Below are positions 35,193-44,590 of a stretch of DNA of 64,000 nucleotides, in pieces. The position numbers and the translations under genes were made by a program. The notes beneath the pieces were generated by a model. The model worked only from the letters and a program-made list of their open reading frames with translations, was not told the DNA's origin and searched no databases. Positions within the stretch are counted from its first letter, which is position 1. Each line of letters starts with the position of its first letter. This DNA comes from Shewanella electrodiphila (lineage in GTDB: Bacteria; Pseudomonadota; Gammaproteobacteria; Enterobacterales; Shewanellaceae). The stretch is from assembly GCF_023283985.1 (NCBI RefSeq), contig NZ_JAKIKU010000001.1, positions 682,001-746,000 of the forward strand, read 5' to 3'.

Positions 35193-36056
35193 ATGCTAAG
35201 AAATTCCTCCGTTATTCTGTTATCTATTTTCACTCTATACAGTCAGTTTGTAGTGGCTGATGAAGCCATAGAAGTATCGCAAAAATATCAACGCGCATTT
35301 CCTATTTGGGCACAAGAAGCGATGGATTTAGGCCATGAATTACCTAAGCCATATGGTTTTACTGTTAACTATATGTCGATGGAACAACCGTTAGTGGTTG
35401 ATGGTGTCACCTTTTCAGGTCTTGGTAATATTATTGATGACAGAGTGAGTATTAATGGTAGTGAAGCGATGCAAGATTCAGAAACCATTACTTTAAGAGC
35501 TGATATGTGGGTACTACCATTTCTAAACCTTTATGGCGTGATTGGCCAAACAAAAGGCAGTAGTGTCGCCAATGTTCAAGTTGAAGTAGAAATGCCATGG
35601 CCTTTGCCGCCAGTGGTTTCTGACCCATTTGATTTTGAGCTGAATTTTAAAGGTACTACATACGGTGCGGGCGGCACAATCGTGGGTGGCATAGGCAATT
35701 GGTTTGCTTTATTAGATGTTAATTACACTAATACTGATCTTGATATTCTTGATGGTGAGATCAGTTCAATTGTTGTTTCACCGCGTGTAGGTTACCGCAC
35801 CACTGTTTATGGCCATGAAAGCCAGTTCTGGGTCGGTGCTATGTATCAAAATGTTGAGCAAACTTTTAGTGGTTACCTTAAAGATATCGGCATTCCTTTA
35901 GGTAATGGTAAATTTGAAGTTACCCAACACCTCGAAGATAAGTGGAATAGCTTGATTGGTGGTCAAATCAACTTAGGTAAGGGGTTTGATTTGTTACTTG
36001 AAGGTGGTTTTGGCACACGCACAAGCTTTATGGCTGGCATTGGCTATAGGTTCTAA
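35193..36056 (+). CDS. Putative outer-membrane beta-barrel protein, gene 1 of envelope operon
   Basis: Family not recognised. The 287-residue product has a signal peptide (about 1-22, ending VVA), an N-terminal stretch (EAIEVSQKYQRAFPIWAQEAMDLG) and then repeated amphipathic strands, ending SFMAGIGYRF with the terminal Phe typical of assembled barrels. Gly-rich turns (TYGAGGTIVGGIGNWFALLDVNYT, interrupted by strands) support a barrel. Only two bases separate it from the hydrolase-lipoprotein gene. It may be the surface or channel component of the four-gene system, but no function can be read from sequence. Confidence 0.75.
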   Translation: MLRNSSVILLSIFTLYSQFVVADEAIEVSQKYQRAFPIWAQEAMDLGHELPKPYGFTVNYMSMEQPLVVDGVTFSGLGNIIDDRVSINGSEAMQDSETITLRADMWVLPFLNLYGVIGQTKGSSVANVQVEVEMPWPLPPVVSDPFDFELNFKGTTYGAGGTIVGGIGNWFALLDVNYTNTDLDILDGEISSIVVSPRVGYRTTVYGHESQFWVGAMYQNVEQTFSGYLKDIGIPLGNGKFEVTQHLEDKWNSLIGGQINLGKGFDLLLEGGFGTRTSFMAGIGYRF

Positions 36057-36058
36057 CC

Positions 36059-36976
36059 ATGATGCGACTAATGATTGTTAGTGTATTTATTTTCTTCCTA
36101 GGTGGCTGCTCAGCAGTTTCTATGGTGGATAATTATCAGCAAAACCAATTAATGAAAGCGGGTTTTGAACTGCATCAGTTGTCGCTAGAGAGTCAAGGCG
36201 AATTGCACTACTGGCAAGGTGGAGATACGAGTGCTCCCACTGTTATCTTGCTTCATGGTTTTGGCGGTACGGGCTTAACTAGCTGGTATGAGATTATGCA
36301 ACAGCTTGCGTCTGATTATCACGTTATCGTGCCTGATTTACTTTGGTTTGGTGCATCTTTCAGTAACGCTCCAGCAACTATCAGTAGCGAAACCCAAGCT
36401 ATTCAACATTTGATTGAAGAGCTCGCGCTTGAAAATGTCAATGTGGTGGGTATTTCGTTTGGCGGGTTTATTACGTTTGACCTAATGATCAAAGAACCTA
36501 CCGTCAATAAAGCTATTATGTTGGCAAGTCCAGGTATTGTGTTTAGCGATGAAGACATGGATGCCATGAGTCAACGTTTTGGACAAAGTGTGCCAGAAGC
36601 TGTGTTTGTGCCTGAGAATAAAGAAGGTGTAAGACATTTACTTGAGCATACGTTTGTTGATCACCCTTGGTACCCAAGTTTTATCGATGAGCAAATCTAT
36701 CAAAGCTACTTTGCAGATTTTCATGTACAGAAAAAATCATTGATTACCACTTTACCTGCATATCGAGATCAACTTAACCCTGCAGAATTTAAAGGTAAGC
36801 TTCCGCCTTCATTATTAATTTGGGGCGAAAATGACAGTGTGTTCCCACTTGAAAAAGGCATTGAATTTTCTGAATTTTTAAATGCTCCAATCATAATTAT
36901 CCCTGATGCATCCCATGGCCTAAGTAATGATTTTCCTGAGTCAATTAGCCAAATGATAAGAGACTTTATTCAATGA
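36059..36976 (+). CDS. Alpha/beta-hydrolase lipoprotein, gene 2 of envelope operon
   Basis: Predicted membrane-anchored serine hydrolase of 305 residues. Lipobox LGGC gives a lipidated N-terminus. The hydrolase fold shows the oxyanion segment LLHGFGGTG, nucleophile elbow GISFGG with Ser133, acid in WGENDSVFP and catalytic His in DASHGLSND, so the triad is complete. It is closest in style to esterases or C-C hydrolases of the alpha/beta superfamily; the substrate is unknown, lipids or esters in the envelope being plausible. Its stop overlaps the next start (ATGA), and it follows gene 1 by two bases. Translation may begin at 36059 or at the adjacent ATG at 36062. Confidence 0.88.
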   Translation: MMRLMIVSVFIFFLGGCSAVSMVDNYQQNQLMKAGFELHQLSLESQGELHYWQGGDTSAPTVILLHGFGGTGLTSWYEIMQQLASDYHVIVPDLLWFGASFSNAPATISSETQAIQHLIEELALENVNVVGISFGGFITFDLMIKEPTVNKAIMLASPGIVFSDEDMDAMSQRFGQSVPEAVFVPENKEGVRHLLEHTFVDHPWYPSFIDEQIYQSYFADFHVQKKSLITTLPAYRDQLNPAEFKGKLPPSLLIWGENDSVFPLEKGIEFSEFLNAPIIIIPDASHGLSNDFPESISQMIRDFIQ

Positions 36977-38292
36977 TGTTTCATTCTCAAAAGCGCGTCA
37001 TCTTATTGAGTGTAGGTTTAATGGTTTCGCTAGTGTCAGCATGCTCAAGTAGCGAATGGCAGGTGAGTGCAACCCCATCTGACTCCGCTGTATCTGCGGC
37101 GTTAGATAATCAACCCGATCCTGCTCTTTTACGTGATATTGCATTACCTCAACAAGCGGCTATGACTTTACCGACAAGTGTTCGACCATGTTGTGCATTT
37201 GGTAATGGTCAGAAGGTAAAGCTTGGTGCTATGACCATCCCTTTTTATCGTCATGCCAATACTATCTCGTTAGAAGATTTAGGTGCTCATGCTTATGAAG
37301 CAGGCAGTTTTAGTCATCAAAAGTCGGCACCTGATGAAGGCCGCAGTGGCGAGAACAACGGTATTATTTATACCAGAAAGGGCGGCTTTATTGATTTAGC
37401 TCATGTAAGAGACACTGCAGACAACGCGGTGGCGCTATTTTACCAAATCCACCCAAACCTTGGTGAAAAGCAATCCATTGCATTGCCATTTGAAATTGGT
37501 CCTCGAACTATTGAAATTGATCGTTTTGAAGTAAAGCTTTTAACCGCAACTCAACGTTGGGAGTTGGCAGCGGCAATGGCTGTGCGTCTTGCCTATTCGA
37601 TGGCTGAAGCTCATGAAATTGCTCAGTACCACGGTTATCGTAGTTTTGGACCGTGGACCGAAGATGTTTCGGCATACTCACCAGAAGATCTTTACTCCAA
37701 TATGCTAGGTGCAAAAATTGCGCTTGCAGTACTGACCAATAATTTGGCCATGACTCGACAGCAATATAATTATCATATGACGTCATGGATTGCCGCAACA
37801 TTAGATTGGTTAGAGCCTGTCACTGCAGCAGAAACGGATGCACTTTTTGATGTTATTGATGGCTATTGGTGGGACTCAAATGAACCTATGCCTAACAAAT
37901 TTATGTTACTTAAACGCCATTATGATCTGGGCGAGCATCAATCCCCTTATTTAGTGCCGATGGATATGGCGAAAAACAGTGATACTTGGTCCGATGTTGT
38001 AGGTGTTTATGAAACACCTAACGTCGCTCACGACTTAAGTTTAGCCAATCACGTCCACGGAATTACTATCGATAATGTCGCTAAGCAATGGTTACATGTA
38101 GATGCAAAATTTGAATCGCATTTTGAACATGTACCTGAGTCTTTATGGCGTGATGGTTTTACTCAGCAATCATTTTTAGCGTTAACTCGATATAACGAAA
38201 AATTGGATGAGACATTATTGAGTGAGCATTTATCTCAACATTCTCACTTACCGTTAGCGATAGAACAAACATCACAAGGTGAGTTGAAATGA
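36973..38292 (+). CDS. DUF4056-like lipoprotein, gene 3 of envelope operon
   Basis: The 439-residue protein has a lipoprotein signal peptide (lipobox VSAC) and a Thr/Ser/Asp-rich linker. The rest resembles the uncharacterised DUF4056 family, with its hallmark RPCCAFG and segments TRKGGFIDLAHVRDTADN, YSMAEAHEIAQYHGY and YSPEDLYSNMLGAKIAL. I am fairly but not fully sure of that family name. His, Asp and Glu residues in those segments could form a metal or catalytic site. It overlaps both neighbours by four bases, so its synthesis is coupled to the hydrolase and to the Omp85-type barrel. Confidence 0.8.
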   Translation: MMFHSQKRVILLSVGLMVSLVSACSSSEWQVSATPSDSAVSAALDNQPDPALLRDIALPQQAAMTLPTSVRPCCAFGNGQKVKLGAMTIPFYRHANTISLEDLGAHAYEAGSFSHQKSAPDEGRSGENNGIIYTRKGGFIDLAHVRDTADNAVALFYQIHPNLGEKQSIALPFEIGPRTIEIDRFEVKLLTATQRWELAAAMAVRLAYSMAEAHEIAQYHGYRSFGPWTEDVSAYSPEDLYSNMLGAKIALAVLTNNLAMTRQQYNYHMTSWIAATLDWLEPVTAAETDALFDVIDGYWWDSNEPMPNKFMLLKRHYDLGEHQSPYLVPMDMAKNSDTWSDVVGVYETPNVAHDLSLANHVHGITIDNVAKQWLHVDAKFESHFEHVPESLWRDGFTQQSFLALTRYNEKLDETLLSEHLSQHSHLPLAIEQTSQGELK

Positions 38293-39473
38293 GCTTATTC
38301 CACGGCATGAGAATCGGCTTTTTCTCGATAGGGTTATTGGCTTGTGCAGCGTCATTTGCTTCAGAAAAAGCGAGTGTTGAGCAAACAACTGAGACGCTAG
38401 CTTCTGATGAAGAGTTGAGTTGGATGGAAAGCTTTTTACAAAAGCTTGGTGCAGATGGTGAGTTTGACGCTGATAAATTGATTGATTTTAGTTATCTTCC
38501 TGGGCCTTTTTATAATCCCGAAATGGACTTAGGTGTAGGCATTTCAGCCGTAGGTTTATATCAAGTGGATCCTACTGATGAAGTCAGTCAATTATCGTCA
38601 TTAGTGATTAACGGTTTAGCTTCCATTAATGGTGCACTTGGTGTATCAATTGAAAATAAAACGTTTTTGAATGAAGATCAACAGCGTTTTTATCTAACTG
38701 CAGAGATGTTTGATATTCCTGATGTGTTCTATGGCGTTGGCTATGATGAAAACCATCAAGACGATAACCGAGTTGATTTTAATGGTCGAACTGTCCGTGT
38801 AAACCCAATGTTCTTGAACCGATTATCATCCAACGTTTTTATTGGTGCAGGCTTTGATTTTAATTACGCTAAAGCCAGCAGTATTGATATGCTAGATTCA
38901 GATGTCGAGCTCAACCCTTTGTTAGAGACATCACGCAGTGTCGGGGTGAATTTTTTAATCAACTACGATAGTCGAGATAATGTACTTAATCCTGAACAAG
39001 GGAGAATTGCCCAAATTGATACGGGGATATATCGCAAAGAATTAGGCAGTAAGACCGACTTTGAAATTGTTAATGCACTCTACAGTACCTATTATCAGGT
39101 TGCAGATGATGATGTTTTAGCGTGGCAAATTCGTGGCCGTTTTTCTCACGGTGATGTGCCTTGGGATCAGCTGTCAAAAGCGGGTGGCGGAGATTTACTT
39201 AGAGGGTATACTTCAGGTCGTTACCGCGACAAGCAAATGTTGTTAGCACAAGTGGAATATCGACAGAACTTATCTGGCCGTCATGGGATGGTTTACTGGG
39301 TTGGTGCTGGGGTAATTTCGGAAAAATTCAGTGAACTGACTTCGGCGAGTGTACTACCCAATACGGGTATAGGCTATAGATTCGAAGTTAAACCACGCGT
39401 AAACCTAAGATTAGATTTAGCCTTTGGCGACGGTGATACTGGCTTTTACTTTAACGTAAATGAAGCCTTTTAA
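38289..39473 (+). CDS. Omp85-family barrel without POTRA domains, gene 4 of envelope operon
   Basis: The 394-residue protein has a signal peptide (about 1-26) and a short acidic N-terminal segment (about 27-75). A barrel of the bacterial surface antigen (D15/BamA C-terminal) family follows, with the conserved LRGYTSGRYRDKQM loop, NYDSRDNVLNPEQG, the GIGYRFEVKPRVNLRLDLAFG strand pair (split by turns) and terminal FYFNVNEAF. POTRA domains, which Omp85 transporters use to hold clients in the periplasm, are missing. The ATG overlaps the stop of gene 3. The preceding lipoproteins could supply the missing periplasmic part; this is inference. Confidence 0.88.
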   Translation: MSLFHGMRIGFFSIGLLACAASFASEKASVEQTTETLASDEELSWMESFLQKLGADGEFDADKLIDFSYLPGPFYNPEMDLGVGISAVGLYQVDPTDEVSQLSSLVINGLASINGALGVSIENKTFLNEDQQRFYLTAEMFDIPDVFYGVGYDENHQDDNRVDFNGRTVRVNPMFLNRLSSNVFIGAGFDFNYAKASSIDMLDSDVELNPLLETSRSVGVNFLINYDSRDNVLNPEQGRIAQIDTGIYRKELGSKTDFEIVNALYSTYYQVADDDVLAWQIRGRFSHGDVPWDQLSKAGGGDLLRGYTSGRYRDKQMLLAQVEYRQNLSGRHGMVYWVGAGVISEKFSELTSASVLPNTGIGYRFEVKPRVNLRLDLAFGDGDTGFYFNVNEAF

Positions 39474-39586
39474 TTTCCACTTTGCATTAAGTTAATCAGC
39501 CAAATTGAATATGTTACTCTAAAATACCTGTTGAGATAGGTTGCTTAATTAAGTGATTTTATGAGGTGCTTTTGTGAGGAGTTATT

Positions 39587-40066
39587 GTGAGTAAAGTGGT
39601 CATTTTTGGTAATTCAGGCTCGGGTAAATCGACACTAGCAAAACAACTTGCAGCTAACAAAAAGCTGGCACACCTAGATTTAGATACTATTGCTTGGTTG
39701 CCAGTTAATCCTCCTCAAAGAATGCCAATAGCGGATTCAAAAACTTTAATTGATGAGTTTTTAAACCTTAATCAATCATGGGTTATTGAAGGCTGTTACA
39801 GCGACTTGCTTGAATTAGTCTTTCCACAAACCGATGAGGTTATCTTTCTCAATTTACCCATTTCAGCGTGTATTGAAAATGCTAAAAACCGTCCTTGGGA
39901 ACCTCATAAATATGCCAGTAAACAAGCTCAAGATGAAAATTTAACTATGCTAATCGGTTGGATTGCGCAGTATGATAGTCGTATTGATACCTTCTCTAAA
40001 GTTGCGCATGAAAGACTATTTGAGCAATTTGCAGGCAGTAAAACCATGCTCACTTCGAATCGATAA
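39587..40066 (+). CDS. Small P-loop kinase-like protein
   Basis: Shikimate/adenylate-kinase-like P-loop protein of 159 residues. Walker A FGNSGSGKST lies at the N-terminus, followed by HLDLDTIAWLP, and IEGCYSDLLE and FLNLPISACIENAKNRPWEPHKY are typical of the group annotated as AAA-family ATPases or FlaR-like topology modulators. The phosphate acceptor is unknown. The start is GTG 39587 with GAGGAG five bases upstream. It stands alone between the envelope operon and the transporter gene. Confidence 0.8.
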   Translation: MSKVVIFGNSGSGKSTLAKQLAANKKLAHLDLDTIAWLPVNPPQRMPIADSKTLIDEFLNLNQSWVIEGCYSDLLELVFPQTDEVIFLNLPISACIENAKNRPWEPHKYASKQAQDENLTMLIGWIAQYDSRIDTFSKVAHERLFEQFAGSKTMLTSNR

Positions 40067-40241
40067 TATCTTTACCATCAACTGCAGTCAGTTAACCTTA
40101 CTTGCTACCTTAATTAAGATAGATAAGACAGTTAGGGTGATGGGAATTTTCCATTAGCTATTGTAGTATGCCATTGGCTGCCAATACGTATAAGGCGTTA
40201 GGCATCAATCCATAAAACAATAACTTATAAATGGACTGTTA

Positions 40242-41777
40242 ATGAATTCTCCACACCCAAGCCCTTCTTCTGCACAATCGAGTGCCACCGCGCGGCAAAT
40301 GCCCGATACCTTAGTGATCATTTTCTTTGTTGCTCTTGCTGCCGCATTATTGACCTTTGTCGTTCCCATAGGCTCATTTTCAACCCAAGATGCGCATTAT
40401 GTTATCGATGGGGTTGAGAAAACACGCAGTGTAATCGATCCAACCTCTTTTCAATATGCCTTGAATGAAGCGGGTGAGCCAAAACTTGATCCCATTTCAT
40501 TATTTAAAGGAAATGGCGAAATCGGCTTTTTCAATTTTGCTTTTGAGGGGATGGTTTCTGGCTCTAAATGGGGCAGTGCGATTGGCGTTATCATGTTTAT
40601 GTTGGTCATTGGCGGCTCTTTTGGCGTCGTCATGGCCACGGGCACGATTGATAACGGCATATTACGGTTAATAGATAAAACTCAAGGCAATGAAAAGCTG
40701 TTTATTCCTGTCATATTCAGTTTGTTCTCGTTGGGTGGTGCGGTATTTGGGATGGGGGAGGAAGCCATAGCCTTTGCCATTATCATTTGTCCGTTAATGA
40801 TTCGATTAGGTTATGACTCTATTTGTACAGTGATGGTCACTTATGTGGCGACCCAAATCGGTTTTGCCAGTTCTTGGATGAACCCGTTTAGTGTTGCTAT
40901 TGCCCAAGGTATTGCTGGTGTACCAGTGCTTTCAGGTGCGGGTGTACGTTCTATTATGTGGCTTGGTTTTACCTTAATAGGTATTGGTTTTACCATGCGC
41001 TATGCGAGTAAAATTCAACGTAATCCAAGTGCATCCTTTAGTTATCAAACGGATCAATTCTTTCGCGATAATCAGCAAGGTAATGTCAAAGATAGTCGTT
41101 TTAATCTCGGCGATATTTTAGTACTGCTTACCATTGTAGCTACTATTGCTTGGGTTATTTGGGGCGTGATTGCTCATGCTTGGTTTATCCCTGAAATTGC
41201 CAGTCAGTTTTTTACCATGGGGATCATTGTTGGCATCATTGGGGTGGTATTTAAGCTTAATGAAATGGACATGAACAAAGTCGCGGTTAGCTTTAAGCAA
41301 GGTGCAGGCACCATGTTAGAACCAGCGGTTTTAGTGGGGTGTGCTTCAGGTATTTTATTGTTACTTGGTGGTGCGGGGGCGACAGAGCCGAGCGTATTAA
41401 ATACCATCTTACACAGCGCTGGTAATGTGATTGGTCAATTGCCGACGGCATTATCAGCTTGGTTTATGTTGTTATTTCAATCAGTGTTCAACTTTTTTGT
41501 GACTTCAGGTTCAGGACAAGCGGCGTTAACCATGCCACTCATGGCACCTTTGGCTGACATTGTCGGTGTGACTCGCCAAGTGGCGGTATTAGCGTTTCAA
41601 CTTGGTGATGGTTTTACCAACGTATTAGTACCGACATCAGCTTCATTAATGGCGACATTAGGTGTGTGCCGTGTTGATTGGGGAAATTGGATTAAGTTTA
41701 TCTGGCGCTTTATGCTGGGTTTATTTGTTATTTCGAGCATTATCGTGGTGTTAGCGCACTACTTAGGGTTTAGCTAA
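40242..41777 (+). CDS. yfcC: YfcC-family membrane transporter
   Basis: Twelve-TM-class transporter of 511 residues, similar in size and sequence to E. coli YfcC (506) of the DcuC/ArcD-like family, whose members carry C4-dicarboxylates, arginine/ornithine or peptides. Recognised segments are PDTLVIIFFVALAAALLTF, GGAVFGMGEEAIAFAIIICP, VTYVATQIGFASSWMNPF and FFVTSGSGQAALTMPLMAP. A Ser/Pro/Ala-rich N-terminus of about 20 residues precedes TM1. Substrate unknown; a basic amino acid or peptide is the usual guess. The TonB-dependent receptor gene converges on it across a shared bidirectional terminator. Confidence 0.88.
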   Translation: MNSPHPSPSSAQSSATARQMPDTLVIIFFVALAAALLTFVVPIGSFSTQDAHYVIDGVEKTRSVIDPTSFQYALNEAGEPKLDPISLFKGNGEIGFFNFAFEGMVSGSKWGSAIGVIMFMLVIGGSFGVVMATGTIDNGILRLIDKTQGNEKLFIPVIFSLFSLGGAVFGMGEEAIAFAIIICPLMIRLGYDSICTVMVTYVATQIGFASSWMNPFSVAIAQGIAGVPVLSGAGVRSIMWLGFTLIGIGFTMRYASKIQRNPSASFSYQTDQFFRDNQQGNVKDSRFNLGDILVLLTIVATIAWVIWGVIAHAWFIPEIASQFFTMGIIVGIIGVVFKLNEMDMNKVAVSFKQGAGTMLEPAVLVGCASGILLLLGGAGATEPSVLNTILHSAGNVIGQLPTALSAWFMLLFQSVFNFFVTSGSGQAALTMPLMAPLADIVGVTRQVAVLAFQLGDGFTNVLVPTSASLMATLGVCRVDWGNWIKFIWRFMLGLFVISSIIVVLAHYLGFS

Positions 41778-41836
41778 ACGAGTTTGTTAATGGCAAAAGT
41801 TATGCGACAAGTTGTGATATTAAAATTATTCTAATA

Positions 41837-41866
41837 AAAGCGGCATCGAAAGATGCCGCTTTTTTA
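41837..41866 (+). terminator. Bidirectional terminator between yfcC and the TonB receptor gene
   Basis: AAAAGCGGCATC-GAAA-GATGCCGCTTTTTT, an 8-bp GC-rich stem with a GNRA-type tetraloop, flanked by A and T runs on the two sides. Confidence 0.92.
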
Positions 41867-41893
41867 ATTGTCTAATCAGAAGCTAATGTTTGA

Positions 41894-44590
41894 TTAGAAT
41901 TTCACTTCACCTTCAATAAACCACTCTTGTCCACGAGCGTTATAAACACCACGAGGGTAGTGAGGCCATGATGTATTGGTTGGGTCAAAGTTAGGACCAG
42001 CATCAAATAGATTTACAATACCTGCAGTTAACTTCATGTTGTCAGAGAAGTTGTACGCACCTGTTAGGTTCCACTTAGTTTGTGAGGCGACTTCTAAATC
42101 TTCTTCATTAAAGCCGTCTTCATCAATGAATGAACTGTAAGATGAACCATGCATACGAGCAGTATGATAAGCACCTAATGTGGTTTCAAAATCATTGATA
42201 AAATAGCTAAAGATCATATTAGCGCGGTACTGAGGTAAACCACCATCTTCAATGTCATCATCCACACCTGAGGTCGGGTTTAACTGACCTTCAGATAGTA
42301 GGATATAAGTACCGTTGAAGTTTACTCTTAGTTCACCCATGTCATTGAAATCCCAGCTATAACCAGCTGTTAAATCAATACCACGTACTTTTTGATATGC
42401 TAAGTTTTGTGCCACTGTATTGATGTGGGTAATAGTGCCACTTGCGTCACGGGTAATCATATCTTCATAGGTATCGTATTCTTGTGCGGCAGTAGAAGCG
42501 CTAATATCGCTTACCATGTCGTCAAGTTTCCATTCCCATAAATCAACAGAGGCTTCTAAGCTATCGCCGCCCCAAACCGCACCAATGTTAGCGGTATAAC
42601 CTGTTTCAGCTTCAAGTTCTTTGTTAGCACCAGTGGTCGTATCAATGTGTAATTCATTACAGATTTCATCAAGGGTTTCATTACCGGTTTTAATACCAGG
42701 TTGTCCGCCCATAGCCTGACATTGCTTGTAATCGATGACTTGAGTGAAACCATTTGTGGCATCACCATACACGCGGTGCATGTCTGGTGCACGGAATACA
42801 CTGCTCCAAGCACCACGAATCAATAACTCATCAACTGGACGGTATTCTACCGTTACTTGTGGTGATAAGTTACCGCCAAAGTCGCTGTAATGATCGTAAC
42901 GTAGCGCTGCAGCAACAGTTAACTCGTCAAGTACCGGAACACTGATTTCAGCATAAGTTGCCCAGAAGTCACGTTCGCCAGCACCAGATGAACCACCAGT
43001 TGTTAATACTGATCCATTTTGGGTTTCGGTATCAGACTCTGTTTCATAATCCTGTTCAGTATACTCAGCACCAAATGCAAACATGGCATCGCCTTCAGGC
43101 ATTTCAAACGCCATACCAGTGATGTTAGCTTGGATGTTCTTTTGAGTAGATTGAGCGCGTTCAAATGGAGAGTAAGATGCGGCTTCTACATCAGCATCTG
43201 ACATGTTCTCAAGTAACGAATTACCATTCTCACCAGCTGTGATGTAATCGAACATACCGCCTACAGTGGCAAAACCACTACGGTAAACATCGACGTTAGT
43301 ACGGCCGTAGTTTACTGACATATCCCAGTCATACTCATCAACTAATACGCCCTGAAGGCCAGCAGAGAAGAAGTAGTTACTGGTGTTGGTTTCACCGCTT
43401 CGGTTACTGAACTCGTGTAAACGACGAGCATAGTAATAATCACCATCAGTAGCGTTGGCAAAGTCACCGCCAAGTCCTGTTGACTTGTTGAATGTCTTGC
43501 TCATGCTATCGCCGTAACTGACCGTTAAGTCATCACCCGCAACCTTGATATCGTAGTCATTAATGGCCATCGGTTCAAAGTTTGTTGTTGATTTGGCATT
43601 AGCGAAATCAAGACGACCTAAAAAGGTAATATCGTCTGCGATTTCGTAATTAAAATTGGTGGTACTGATAAAGCGGTAGCTTTCAGGCTCTAGATCGCGC
43701 CATTCTGAACGATCAAATCCACATAAACTTCCAGTCCATAGAAATCCACGAGCATCACATTGTTCTGGGCTTAACTGGCGCTGACCGCTCGGTGTTACTC
43801 CTGTATCTTGATCTTTAACTCCTGCAATTCTAGCGCCGTATGAGCTATACGCTGAGTAATCACTGTGCGGCACTTTATCGGTATGGAGACCAAAATTCTC
43901 ACGATCTGTTGCTTTTAACGCTTCGTTATTACTGAATTCGATAAAGGTTGAGACATTACCCTTATCGTTTGAAGAGCCCAGTGATAATGCGATGCGGTCA
44001 TTCATACCACCGCCTTCAGTGGTATCACCATGACGATATTTAAGTGCAACGCCATCAAAATCTTTTTTAAGGATAATGTTAATCACACCACCCACTGCAT
44101 CAGCACCGTAAATCGCTGAGCCGCCAGATTGTAATACTTCGATGCGCTCTACAGCTTCCATTGGTAGGTTTGCTGTATCGACGAAGTTATCAGTACCGCC
44201 AGCTGGTTTTGGGTACTGGTTCAAACGCTTACCATCAATAAGCGTCAGAGTACGACTTGCACCAGCATTACGTAAACTGATTGATGAAGCTGCAGGGGTA
44301 AAACCATGTACTTCTTGTGTGGTCATCGCACCCGTAGTTGAGGTGAGATTTTGAAGGGCATCTTGAATAGTGGTAAAGCCTTGCTTTGCCATATCATCAG
44401 CACTCAACACCGTGACAGGCGTTGCTGTTTCTAGGTCGGTTCTTTTAATACGTGAACCGGTAATTTGAATTCGTTCTACATCAGCGCCTTCTTCAGCTGC
44501 AAGAACTACTGGCGAACTAATGGCAGCGGTAAAAGCACCGCCTACCAATGCAATGCGAATTGCGTTGGCCAATCTTGTATTAAGCTGCAT
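41894..44590 (-). CDS. TonB-dependent outer-membrane receptor
   Basis: Active importer of the outer membrane, 898 residues, energised by TonB/ExbBD. It has a signal peptide (about 1-31), ERIQITGSRIKRTD (a TonB-box/plug start typical of the large Alteromonadales receptors) and a plug with IQDALQNLT, LRNAGASRTLTLIDGKR and IEVLQSGGSAIYGADAVGGVINI. The C-terminal barrel ends GQEWFIEGEVKF. AGGAAGAG lies five bases before the ATG. I saw no Fur-box-like sequence upstream, so the substrate is more likely a peptide, sugar or vitamin than a siderophore, though this cannot be settled here. Confidence 0.95.
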   Translation of the reverse strand: MQLNTRLANAIRIALVGGAFTAAISSPVVLAAEEGADVERIQITGSRIKRTDLETATPVTVLSADDMAKQGFTTIQDALQNLTSTTGAMTTQEVHGFTPAASSISLRNAGASRTLTLIDGKRLNQYPKPAGGTDNFVDTANLPMEAVERIEVLQSGGSAIYGADAVGGVINIILKKDFDGVALKYRHGDTTEGGGMNDRIALSLGSSNDKGNVSTFIEFSNNEALKATDRENFGLHTDKVPHSDYSAYSSYGARIAGVKDQDTGVTPSGQRQLSPEQCDARGFLWTGSLCGFDRSEWRDLEPESYRFISTTNFNYEIADDITFLGRLDFANAKSTTNFEPMAINDYDIKVAGDDLTVSYGDSMSKTFNKSTGLGGDFANATDGDYYYARRLHEFSNRSGETNTSNYFFSAGLQGVLVDEYDWDMSVNYGRTNVDVYRSGFATVGGMFDYITAGENGNSLLENMSDADVEAASYSPFERAQSTQKNIQANITGMAFEMPEGDAMFAFGAEYTEQDYETESDTETQNGSVLTTGGSSGAGERDFWATYAEISVPVLDELTVAAALRYDHYSDFGGNLSPQVTVEYRPVDELLIRGAWSSVFRAPDMHRVYGDATNGFTQVIDYKQCQAMGGQPGIKTGNETLDEICNELHIDTTTGANKELEAETGYTANIGAVWGGDSLEASVDLWEWKLDDMVSDISASTAAQEYDTYEDMITRDASGTITHINTVAQNLAYQKVRGIDLTAGYSWDFNDMGELRVNFNGTYILLSEGQLNPTSGVDDDIEDGGLPQYRANMIFSYFINDFETTLGAYHTARMHGSSYSSFIDEDGFNEEDLEVASQTKWNLTGAYNFSDNMKLTAGIVNLFDAGPNFDPTNTSWPHYPRGVYNARGQEWFIEGEVKF

